Assembly: GCA_034521495.1 (NCBI GenBank)
Contig: JAXHMK010000010.1
Coordinates: 372,001 to 436,000, forward strand
Origin: Balneolaceae bacterium
GTDB taxonomy: Bacteria; Bacteroidota; Rhodothermia; Balneolales; Balneolaceae
DNA: 64,000 nucleotides
Direction of reading: 5' to 3'
Position 1 is the stretch's first letter; each line of letters opens with the position of its first letter. Below the pieces are notes generated by a model that worked only from the letters and a program-made list of their open reading frames with translations, was not told the DNA's origin and made no database searches. The translations under genes and the position numbers were made by a program. This document shows, one piece after another, positions 34,588 through 43,028 of this stretch.

Positions 34588-36975
34588 ATGATCAATAAAT
34601 ATTCACTACTTATCGGAGTGTTGGCTGCTTTCTTGTTTGTGAACAAAGTGTCTGCACAGTTACAGGGAACAGGTATTCTAAATGAACCCACGGATATCTC
34701 CCCGGACTTTACAAATTTTCAAAACACATACTACCTGGCGGATGAACTAATATCGTTTGATCCGGAAACAGCATCAGGCACACTTAAATATAATCGATAT
34801 GAATACGGTACTCGTATGGCATTCAACAATTTACTTGCCACATTGAGCCCTGTTGAAGCGAATGAATTTCCGGGAACGGAGTATGCGGCAAGTCCCGAAC
34901 TTCCATTTTCCATCCAGTTTGTGTCATCCAGAACGGTTCGTCTTAAAGTCTCTTCGGGGCCGCAATTTGTGGACAGAGAATCGCTTATGCTGGTTAATGG
35001 AACTGCTCCCGATGCCCGCGACGAATGGAAGTATGCCAAAGTTGAAGAGGGGCATCAATATACAAGCGAACACGGCAAAGTATTAATTACGGTAAACCCC
35101 TGGCATGTATATATTTATGATGAAGAAGACAAACTTCTTACGAGTACAGTTCACATGTCTGATGTCACCAATACCTTTACACCTGTACTGCCATTCTCTT
35201 ATGTCCGCAGGGCGAGCGACTATTCAAGAAGTTACTCCGCAGTAATGTCCCTCCAGCCCGGCGAAAAGATCTACGGATTTGGGGAGTCGTTCACACAGTT
35301 TGATAAGCGCGGTGAAAAAGTAGTTCTCTGGGTGGATGATGCAAACGGTACACAGAATGAAACAATGTACAAGCCGGTTCCATTTTATATGAGCAATCGC
35401 GGGTACGGCGTGTTTATGCATCACTCCAGCCCCATTTCTGTTGATATTGGCAAATACTTCAACGCCGTGAACTCCATGATGATTGGCGATGATGAAGCCG
35501 ACCTCTTTTTCTTTCTCGGTGAGCCAAAGGATATCCTGGATGAGTACACCGAACTGACCGGTAAAGCCTCCATGCCGCCACTCTGGTCATTTGGATTCTG
35601 GATGAGCCGTATCACCTACTTTTCTGAAGAAGATGGCCGGCAGGTTATCAATCAACTTCGGGACTTCGAAATTCCTGCCGATGTACTTCATTTTGATACC
35701 GGTTGGTTTGGCGTTGACTGGAGAGCCGATTACGAATTTCCTGAAGAGCGTTTTCCTAATCCTGAACAGATGATTCAGGATTTTAAAGATCAGGGATTTC
35801 ATATCTCTCTCTGGCAGCTACCTTACATGACTCCAAAAAATGAATTGTACAATGAACTGGTTGAGAATGATCTCGCCATCAAAGACCGAAAAGGGAATAT
35901 TCCTGTTGAGGATGCCATCATCGATTTCTCCAACCCCGAAGCGGTTGATTGGTATCAAAACAAGCTCGAACCTTTGCTTGAAATGGGCGTTGGAGCTATC
36001 AAGGTAGATTTTGGGGAAGCGGCTCCAGAAAATGGGCTCTATCACTCAGGACGAACCGGTTGGTACGAACACAACCTCTACCCTCTTCGATATAACAAGG
36101 CAGCTGCAGAAATCACTGAACAGGTTAGCGGTTATCCCTTTATTTGGGCCCGCAGCACATGGGCCGGTAGTCAGCGCTATCCCGTTCACTGGGGTGGTGA
36201 TCCGGCAACCACAAGTTCAGCAATGTCAGCCACACTTCGGGCAGGACTCTCGATAGGCTTAACCGGATTTACATTCTGGAGTCACGATATTGGTGGATTT
36301 ACAGCGGCAGCACCTGAAGATGTCTACCGGCGGTGGACACCATTTGGCATGCTAACCTCTCACGTTCGATCGCACGGAAACCCACCTACAGAACCGTGGG
36401 AGTACAGTGACGAATTCCTGGAAGGATTTCGTAAGGCAGACAACATGCGCTACAGGTTGATGCCTTATATCTACTCGCAAGGAAAATACAGTGCAGAACG
36501 AGGTCTTCCAATGCTTAGAGCATTGTTTGTTGAATACCCGGATGATCCCGGTTCATGGCTGATTGATGATCAATACCTGTTTGGATCGGACATGCTGGTT
36601 GCTCCTCTTTTTGAAAATGTTGAAGAACGTGATGTCTATCTGCCGCCCGGAACGTGGATTGACTATCAAACCGGGGAAACCTACGAAGGCGGGTGGCATA
36701 CCATCGAGGCGGGTGAAATTCCCATTGTTGTTCTTGTGAAAAGCGGAACGGTGATACCGCACATCGAACTGGCTCAATCCACCAAAGATATGGATTGGTC
36801 GAACCTGGAACTGAGAGTGTTTTCTGCTAATGGAGAATCAGCCAGCGGAAAAATCTATCTGCCGGATGGTGATGAAGTTGAAACTGTTACCGTGTCACAA
36901 CAAAACGGTGAATTCACACTTGATGATGATCCGTTTGATGACCGTGTAAACTGGGAAATTACCAGTTTCGAATAA
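34588..36975 (+). CDS. Glycoside hydrolase family 31 (alpha-glucosidase/alpha-xylosidase type), secreted
   Basis: A 795-residue GH31 enzyme with a signal peptide (LLIGVLAAFLFVNKVSAQ). Order: N-terminal galactose-mutarotase-like domain, catalytic barrel from about residue 330 (PPLWSFGFWMSRITYFSEEDG), nucleophile Asp474 in GAIKVDFGE, acid/base Asp538 in HWGGDPATTSSAMSATLRAGLS, then GFTFWSHDIGGF and C-terminal beta domains. The KxDFGE nucleophile context and GWFGVDWRADYEFPEERFPNP fit alpha-xylosidase-like (YicI-type) members better than starch alpha-glucosidases, but substrate cannot be settled. It is a lone gene preceded by repeats, with no SusC/D partners. Confidence 0.93.
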   Translation: MINKYSLLIGVLAAFLFVNKVSAQLQGTGILNEPTDISPDFTNFQNTYYLADELISFDPETASGTLKYNRYEYGTRMAFNNLLATLSPVEANEFPGTEYAASPELPFSIQFVSSRTVRLKVSSGPQFVDRESLMLVNGTAPDARDEWKYAKVEEGHQYTSEHGKVLITVNPWHVYIYDEEDKLLTSTVHMSDVTNTFTPVLPFSYVRRASDYSRSYSAVMSLQPGEKIYGFGESFTQFDKRGEKVVLWVDDANGTQNETMYKPVPFYMSNRGYGVFMHHSSPISVDIGKYFNAVNSMMIGDDEADLFFFLGEPKDILDEYTELTGKASMPPLWSFGFWMSRITYFSEEDGRQVINQLRDFEIPADVLHFDTGWFGVDWRADYEFPEERFPNPEQMIQDFKDQGFHISLWQLPYMTPKNELYNELVENDLAIKDRKGNIPVEDAIIDFSNPEAVDWYQNKLEPLLEMGVGAIKVDFGEAAPENGLYHSGRTGWYEHNLYPLRYNKAAAEITEQVSGYPFIWARSTWAGSQRYPVHWGGDPATTSSAMSATLRAGLSIGLTGFTFWSHDIGGFTAAAPEDVYRRWTPFGMLTSHVRSHGNPPTEPWEYSDEFLEGFRKADNMRYRLMPYIYSQGKYSAERGLPMLRALFVEYPDDPGSWLIDDQYLFGSDMLVAPLFENVEERDVYLPPGTWIDYQTGETYEGGWHTIEAGEIPIVVLVKSGTVIPHIELAQSTKDMDWSNLELRVFSANGESASGKIYLPDGDEVETVTVSQQNGEFTLDDDPFDDRVNWEITSFE

Positions 36976-37736
36976 GTTGATTGATTTCTCAGCCAAACCC
37001 ATTTTTAAATTTTTACTGCGAGAATGTGAAGCGATCCCCAACCCTGTGATTGCTTCACTTCATCGGAGAAGTTACCCCGAAATTTTTACTTATTGAACTG
37101 TAAGTTTAATAAAATCAGAAGGATTCTTTTTTAAACAAGTGGAAATGCTCTTTGTTTGAAAGAAGACTGCATAATAAGCCCCGAAGGGGCGTCATCAATA
37201 GCATGGGGTGAAACCCTATGAAAAATAACGCATTTCATTCGATCAGCCCTGAAAGGGCGTAAGCCCAAGAGATTGTCAGAGGAAAGCTTGCGCCCTTTCA
37301 GGGCTACACAATTCCTATGATTCCCAATACATAGGACTCCGTCCTATGCTATTGATGACGCCCCTTCGGGGCTTTTGATCGAAAAAACTCCTTGGTCCCG
37401 ACGGTTCGGGACGTTTCAAAAACCGAGACAAATTTCATCGCCATTGCTAATTATTTGCTTAAAAAAATGGGGTAACTCCTCACTTCATCGCAATTGATTT
37501 TCATACTTTGGCGGTTCAACTTTCTTTCCTCTTTTATTCTTAAAATTATTCAGGCACCATTCTGTAAGTTCAGTTACAGCTGAATCAATTTTTAAAACTT
37601 TATTACAGTTCGGTTTGGCAATAAGTATTACACTAATATTGTTTTATATTGATTTTTTATGAATGATATCGACCCATATCAGATTAATTTTTTGTCTTCA
37701 ATGCGTTTACAATTAGCTGACTAACGGATCAACTTC
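36976..37736. other. Gene-free stretch containing a 195-bp nested palindrome (37,178-37,372)
   Basis: No gene. The left end GCCCCGAAGGGGCGTCATCA, then ATAGCAT, is mirrored by the right end TGATGACGCCCCTTCGGGGC. Inside, CCCTGAAAGGGCG (about 37,247) mirrors CGCCCTTTCAGGG (about 37,290). A further small hairpin, GTCCCGA/TCGGGAC, is at 37,395-37,412. The left part after the GH31 stop may include its terminator. Confidence 0.6.
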
Positions 37737-38755
37737 TTGGCTGACACTGAACTCTCAGAACATACTGTACACAATCCCGGAAAAGAACTCTCACATCACG
37801 GACTTCTCCTTCTTTTTACATTTTTTGGGGAGCCAATTTTATCCTGGCAGAAATTGCTCTCCGTGAAATGGCTCCTATCTCTTTCAGCGTTTCAAGATTT
37901 GCGATGGGCGGTATTGCCATGTTGGCCGTCCTCTATGCGCAGGTCTATGTGGATGCCAAACGCTCAGGAACCACATTTCAATTCTTTCCCCGCATCGAGA
38001 AGAAAGACTGGATGCGGCTTTTGTGGGTTTCCGTTTTAGGCGCAACCCTTGCCCCGTGGCTGGGAATTGAAGGGCTTGGATTAACACATGGTGCGCGTGC
38101 TTCGATCTGGCTGGCCCTGGGGCCTGCTGTAAGCACAGGTCTTGGTTACGTTCTCAGCACTGAAAAAATGGGTAAGATTGGATATGCAGGCGTGATATTA
38201 GCCGGGCTCGGTACTTTAACTCTTGCTTACGATGGCCTCTTCGTAGAACAGGGATATTGGTCGGGTGATCTTTTATTATTTATTGCATTGGTGTTGACAG
38301 TCATTGAGCTACACCTGATTAAACCTCTTGCCCGGAAATATGGCTCCGTAAGTATGGTAGCGATGAGAACCGTTATTGGCGGAACGCTCTATCTTTTAAT
38401 TGCCTCCCCTTCCCTGGTGCAGGAAGACTGGCTGAATCTTGGAATGTGGACATGGATTGCTATACTTGCCGGTGGAGCAGTCGGTGTTGGCGTGGGTCAG
38501 TGGGTAAAAGTCCGTGCATTGAGATTATTAGGCCCCACACGGGTTGTTATTTACGGTAACCTCGTTCCTATTGCTGCACTTTTGATTGCATGGCTTTCCA
38601 TTGGACAAAATCCATCTCTTTATGAAATTTTAGCCGGATTGTTGGTTATTGCCGGTGCTATCTGCATTCAGGTGATTGACACATCCCGGAAACCAAACGA
38701 ACACTCCGTCCAGGATGATGAACTTTCGGTAGTATCAAGCGCAAAGCAGGATTGA
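37737..38755 (+). pseudogene. EamA/DMT family transporter, one frameshift near the N-terminus
   Basis: A ten-helix drug/metabolite-type permease. The first helix reads HHGLLLLFTFFG in the frame starting at TTG 37,737; the rest (GANFILAEIALREMAPISFSVSRFAMGG...) is in another frame to 38,755. Joining them as TFFWGANFILAE requires one additional T in the T6 run at about 37,825, exactly the consensus of EamA proteins. The C-terminal half has the second EamA repeat (DLLLFIALVLTVIELHLIKPLARKYG...PTRVVIYGNLVPIAALLIAWL). If the shift is real, translation could only start internally at ATG 37,868, without helix 1. The substrate is unknown. Confidence 0.85.
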
Positions 38756-38770
38756 TTTCAGAAAATTTTG

Positions 38771-39268
38771 CTAATCTTTCCCTTCTACCCATTTATCGAC
38801 ACCGGCAAGGCTGTCAATCGCTTCCTCAAGTTCATACAATTCACCCTCATACTGAAACCCCTTGCACCCCAGGTAATGTGAAACACTATTTCGCTCATCT
38901 TCCAATTTGACTGTTAAAAACACACTTGAGTGATCTGTATATCGTGATTCACATTCTGGACTTGAAGGAACATCCATAAAATGAGATTCCCGGATCCTTT
39001 GAATCAGTACATCTAAATTTTTCTGAGACATCTGGCCTGTTGCTATTCCTTTATGATCTACAAATTCTCTTCCGTTAAAGGTTACTTTTCCATCCTTTAA
39101 AATGGATAGTGTATATGCAGGACAGGTGCCAAAACAGACCGTTCGTTCCATTTGAACGAGAGTATCAGCTGTTGAAAATTCAGATAATCCCTGCGGAATA
39201 ACGGGATTGTAAAATGTACCGGCAGCTGTGAAGATAATTAACAGTATCAGTATAGGTAGCTTCTTCAT
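38771..39268 (-). CDS. DUF6438 domain-containing exported protein
   Basis: A 165-residue protein with an N-terminal signal or anchor (MKKLPILILLIIFTAAGTFY) and a single DUF6438 domain marked by VQMERTVCFGTCPAYTLSILKDGKVTFNG and a second cysteine region (SPECESRYTDHSSVFLTVKLE). The CFGTCPxY signature is characteristic. The ATG at 39,268 is chosen over a longer version starting upstream because it directly opens the signal peptide. The function of the family is unknown; four cysteines may form disulfides in the periplasm. Confidence 0.85.
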   Translation of the reverse strand: MKKLPILILLIIFTAAGTFYNPVIPQGLSEFSTADTLVQMERTVCFGTCPAYTLSILKDGKVTFNGREFVDHKGIATGQMSQKNLDVLIQRIRESHFMDVPSSPECESRYTDHSSVFLTVKLEDERNSVSHYLGCKGFQYEGELYELEEAIDSLAGVDKWVEGKD

Positions 39269-39391
39269 AGTGGTAAAAATATTTAGTCTAATAAAAATAA
39301 ATGGTAAAATACTCTTTAAGAGACATTTAATGGAACTCAAGAAAGATGTCTGACATTCAACGTAACAAAGGTCAATTAAATATCTATTTAA

Positions 39392-41842
39392 GTGAGAAAA
39401 TTAGACAGTAAATCACTGCGAAAAGCCTGCGAAACAGAACTATTTGATTTTGAATCAACAAAAGAGATTGAAGATCTAATCACCATTTTAGGCCAGGAAC
39501 GATTGACTTCATCCCTGGACTTTGGGACTAAAATGGACCAGAAAGGTTATAATATTTTTGCTCTTGGTCCGGATGAGACAGATAAACAGAGTTATATCCG
39601 GGAATATCTCGAGAATGAATCAAAAAATCAGGAAGTGCCTGAAGATCTTTGCTACATCAATAATTTTGATGACAAATATAAGCCTTCATCAATGTTGCTG
39701 CCAAGTGGCAGAGGTAAAGATCTGAAACAAAAAATGGACAAGTTGATCGAGGATCTTACTCCTACACTCACGGCTGCATTTGAATCAGAAGAGTATGAAA
39801 ACCGCCGCCAGGCATTGCAGGATGAAGTTCAGAATCAGCAAGATAAATCTCTTGAGGATATTCAGAATAAAGCAAGGGAAAAGGGATTATCACTTTTACG
39901 AACTCCTGCCGGGTTTACTTTTGCTCCTATTAAAGAGGAAGGGGATCAGGACTTGATGTCTGAAGATGATGTTCGGAATCTTTCCAAAGAAAAAAGAGAA
40001 GAGCTGGAAAAGAAAACGAAGGAACTTCAGTCAGAGTTGCAGGAATTTGTTCGAAAAATGCCCGCTACCAAGCGTCAGATGCGTAAACAAAAAAAAGAAT
40101 TAGATAAAGAGATCGCTTCATACGCCATAAAAGATCTTTTTGAAGAGGTTCGTGAGGAGTTTTCAGAATTGGAAAACATACAAAACTTCCTGGAAAGCGT
40201 AGAGAAGGATGTTGTTGAGAACGTACAAGCTATTATGAGTAATCAGGGAGGCCCTCAGCAAAATCAACTCGCCCAGATGATGGGCGGCGGGCAACAGCCA
40301 CAGATGGCAGGAATGTCGGGTGGTTCAGGCAATCCGATACTGGATCGATATCGGGTAAATGTTGTGGTTGATAACAGCGAGACAGAAGGCGCTCCTGTTA
40401 TATATGAGGATAATCCCAGTTATAAAAACTTGATTGGCCGGATTGAATACAAATCAAAAATGGGTGCACTCACAACAAATTTCAATCTGATCAAGCCGGG
40501 TGCACTTCATAAAGCCAATGGCGGTTATTTAATTCTGGATGCCCGTCAGCTTTTGCTTGAACCGTTTGCCTGGGAAGGTTTAAAGCGGGTATTAAAATCG
40601 GAAAAGTTGAAGATTGAATCACTCGGGGAATCCTACAGTATGATCAGTACCGTTTCCCTTGAGCCGGATCCGATCGATATTGATGTTAAAATTGTGCTCA
40701 TGGGGCACCGTTTGCTCTATTACCTGCTATGTAGATATGATCCCGATTTTCAAAAACTATTTAAAGTTGAAGCCGATTTTGAGGATGAAATTGAACGCTC
40801 GGATGAAAACCAGGTAAACTACTCCAAATTTATTGCAGGATTGGTAAATGAAAATGAGCTTCGTCCTTTTTCCCGTGAAGCGGTTGCCAAAGTCATTGAA
40901 CAGAGCTCGAGATTGGTCAGCGACAGAGAAAAGTTATCTATCAAAACTGATGAAATTCAGGATTTGCTGATGGAATCCAATCATTGGGCAAGCGAGAACG
41001 AACACGACCTGGTACAATATGAGGATGTTGAAAAGGCAGTTGAACAAAAAATTTATCGCTCAGCCCGAATCCGTGACAAAATTCAGGAGTCTATAGACCG
41101 CGATACCATTTTTATTGACACTGAAGGCAAGGCAGTTGGACAAATAAATGGTTTGTCCGTTGCAAAAATAGGTAACCTGATGTTTGGCCGGCCAAATCGG
41201 ATTACGGCTCGAGTGCAAATCGGAAAAGGTGAAATTATTAATATTGAACGAGAAGTAGAGATGAGCGGTCCTATTCACTCTAAAGGTGTCCTGATTCTAA
41301 AAGGATTCCTTGGGGAACGATATGCAAAAAACAGCCCCCTTTCGATGAATGCAAGCCTTGTTTTCGAGCAATCGTATTCGAATATTGATGGTGACAGTGC
41401 TTCTGCAGCCGAACTTTTTGCCCTGTTATCAGCCATTGGAGATGTTCCGCTGAAGCAGTCGTTTAGCGTCACCGGCTCAATCAACCAACACGGTCAAATT
41501 CAGCCTATTGGCGGAGTGAATGAGAAAATTGAGGGCTTTTTTGATGTTTGCAAGAAGCGCGGACTCACAGGCGATCAGGGCGTTCTCATTCCCAAAGCCA
41601 ACGAGAAAAACCTGATGCTTCGCAGTGACATTCTTGAAGCTGTTGAAGATGATAAATTTCATATCTACTCCATTGGGCATGTTGATGAAGGACTTAAATT
41701 CCTGACCGATATGGAGATTGGTGAAGAACAGGAAGACGGGACGTATCCCGAACAAACATTGAACCACAAAGTAACGTCGAATCTAAGTCAGCTGGCCGAT
41801 AAACGGAAAGCATTTACAGCACCAGAAAACGGCAGAAAATAG
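39392..41842 (+). CDS. Lon-like protease (AAA_32 family, LonC-like with degenerate Walker motifs)
   Basis: An 816-residue Lon-family protein starting at GTG 39,392. N-terminal AAA_32 region, long charged coiled-coil insertion (about residues 110-280), a Gln/Gly/Met-rich linker (PQQNQLAQMMGGGQQPQMAGMSGG), second half of the ATPase-like fold (LHKANGGYLILDARQLLLEP) and a C-terminal S16 protease domain with catalytic Ser669 (DGDSAS) and Lys712 (GGVNEKIEG). The P-loop position reads ALGPDETDKQ and Walker B ends LILDA, without the usual GK[ST] and DE, as in LonC proteases that work without ATP hydrolysis. A universal stress protein gene follows after two bases. Confidence 0.92.
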   Translation: MRKLDSKSLRKACETELFDFESTKEIEDLITILGQERLTSSLDFGTKMDQKGYNIFALGPDETDKQSYIREYLENESKNQEVPEDLCYINNFDDKYKPSSMLLPSGRGKDLKQKMDKLIEDLTPTLTAAFESEEYENRRQALQDEVQNQQDKSLEDIQNKAREKGLSLLRTPAGFTFAPIKEEGDQDLMSEDDVRNLSKEKREELEKKTKELQSELQEFVRKMPATKRQMRKQKKELDKEIASYAIKDLFEEVREEFSELENIQNFLESVEKDVVENVQAIMSNQGGPQQNQLAQMMGGGQQPQMAGMSGGSGNPILDRYRVNVVVDNSETEGAPVIYEDNPSYKNLIGRIEYKSKMGALTTNFNLIKPGALHKANGGYLILDARQLLLEPFAWEGLKRVLKSEKLKIESLGESYSMISTVSLEPDPIDIDVKIVLMGHRLLYYLLCRYDPDFQKLFKVEADFEDEIERSDENQVNYSKFIAGLVNENELRPFSREAVAKVIEQSSRLVSDREKLSIKTDEIQDLLMESNHWASENEHDLVQYEDVEKAVEQKIYRSARIRDKIQESIDRDTIFIDTEGKAVGQINGLSVAKIGNLMFGRPNRITARVQIGKGEIINIEREVEMSGPIHSKGVLILKGFLGERYAKNSPLSMNASLVFEQSYSNIDGDSASAAELFALLSAIGDVPLKQSFSVTGSINQHGQIQPIGGVNEKIEGFFDVCKKRGLTGDQGVLIPKANEKNLMLRSDILEAVEDDKFHIYSIGHVDEGLKFLTDMEIGEEQEDGTYPEQTLNHKVTSNLSQLADKRKAFTAPENGRK

Positions 41843-41844
41843 AT

Positions 41845-42675
41845 ATGGTTGAAGAAAACGAGAAAACGATACTGGTTCGCGAAATTCTCGTAGCTGTAGA
41901 CACTTCCAAACACAGCCAGGCTGCACTCGAAGCTGCCGCTCTATTGGCTCGGATCCTGGAGGCAAAAATACAGGGTTTCTTTGTTTATGATGAGATTTGG
42001 AATCGTGTATCGAGGCTTCCGTCCATCTCTGTGGTGAACTCGCTCACGGGTCAGATTTCCCCGTTTGAAGATCAAACAATGGAAAACCAGGTCAGTGTAC
42101 TTGAAAACAGGCTCAGAAAAAAACTTGAGAATATCAGCCGGCGGCATAAGATTACATATTCATGGAACTCAACCCGGGGGAAAGTTGAAGAAGAGATTTT
42201 AGAAGCGGCCAAAAATTCTGACCTCATTACAATCGGACTCAAAGGAGCTTCAGCGAGAAGAAAAGTGCTGGGATCTTCGGCCAGGAGAATCATCCAACAA
42301 GCCGACAAACCAATATTAATCCTGAAAGAGGGGCTACATCTTGGCAGGAAAATTACCGCTGTTTATGATGGATCTGAAGAAAGTTATCGCGCGGTTCAAG
42401 CAGCTTTAAATATTGCCGAACGCAACGAGAGTACGATTACTATTTTAATGGTTAATAATAATTCGGAATTACATAGTGAGCGAAACAAAGAGATAGAAAA
42501 ATTACTGCGAAATTCACCTGTTTATGCAAAAGTTGAGCTGTTGGATCAGCCAAATGCCAGCCGGTTTCTAAACTCTGTAAATCAGCAGAAATCAGGATTG
42601 TTAATCCTATCTAAAGACCAGCCACTTTTAAGGAGATCTCTTCAGGTGATTTCAAAATCAACTGTCCGGTTTTGA
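41845..42675 (+). CDS. Universal stress protein (two tandem UspA-like domains)
   Basis: A 276-residue protein. The first domain begins VREILVAVDTSKHSQAALEAAALLARIL and ends with LITIGLKGASARRKVLGSSARRIIQQADKPILILKE, which carries a variant of the nucleotide-binding GxxG-S motif. The second domain (KITAVYDGSEESYRAVQAALNIAE to LLILSKDQPLLRRSLQVI) lacks that motif and is shorter, so it may not bind ATP. It starts two bases after the Lon-like gene and is surely co-transcribed, linking stress sensing and proteolysis by position. Confidence 0.82.
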   Translation: MVEENEKTILVREILVAVDTSKHSQAALEAAALLARILEAKIQGFFVYDEIWNRVSRLPSISVVNSLTGQISPFEDQTMENQVSVLENRLRKKLENISRRHKITYSWNSTRGKVEEEILEAAKNSDLITIGLKGASARRKVLGSSARRIIQQADKPILILKEGLHLGRKITAVYDGSEESYRAVQAALNIAERNESTITILMVNNNSELHSERNKEIEKLLRNSPVYAKVELLDQPNASRFLNSVNQQKSGLLILSKDQPLLRRSLQVISKSTVRF

Positions 42676-42860
42676 TGATGAATTAATAAGGTTTGAAATA
42701 CCGATATTTACTTCGCTCGCTGCGCTCTAGGACGTCAGTTTGAGCGCAATGAGGAGTACGACGAATGAAGTCGAAAACAAATGTTTGGTTCTGAAAGCCC
42801 CTAATACATCTGATCCAATATTCACTATTTTGTTGTTTTAGGAGCATTTTTTTAGTTGAA

Positions 42861-43008
42861 AGGCTTTGCAAAACTATGACCGTCATCCTGAACTTTCCCA
42901 TCGGGATCCATCCGGGGGATTCAGGATCTCCAGATGCTGGCTATAAAGACGAATGGAGAATCTGAATCGAGTTCAGATTAACCAATAACCACGATTTTGC
43001 AAAGCCCT
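42861..43008. repeat. MITE-like element, copy 2
   Basis: A 148-bp copy of the element at 33,999-34,124, with the same ends (AGGCTTTGCAAAAC / GATTTTGCAAAGCCCT) and the same interior (CTGGCTATAAAGACGAATGG, GAATCGAGTTCAGATT). It differs by an insertion of about 22 bp after CCTGAACTT. It lies between the convergent universal-stress and SLC12-like genes. Confidence 0.75.
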
Positions 43009-43028
43009 CAGTTGGATGAATAACGTTT

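Noticed and set aside
34389-37372. CRISPR array suggested by repeated short palindromes
   Set aside because: The repeats are not evenly spaced, number only two per type and have no cas genes near them.
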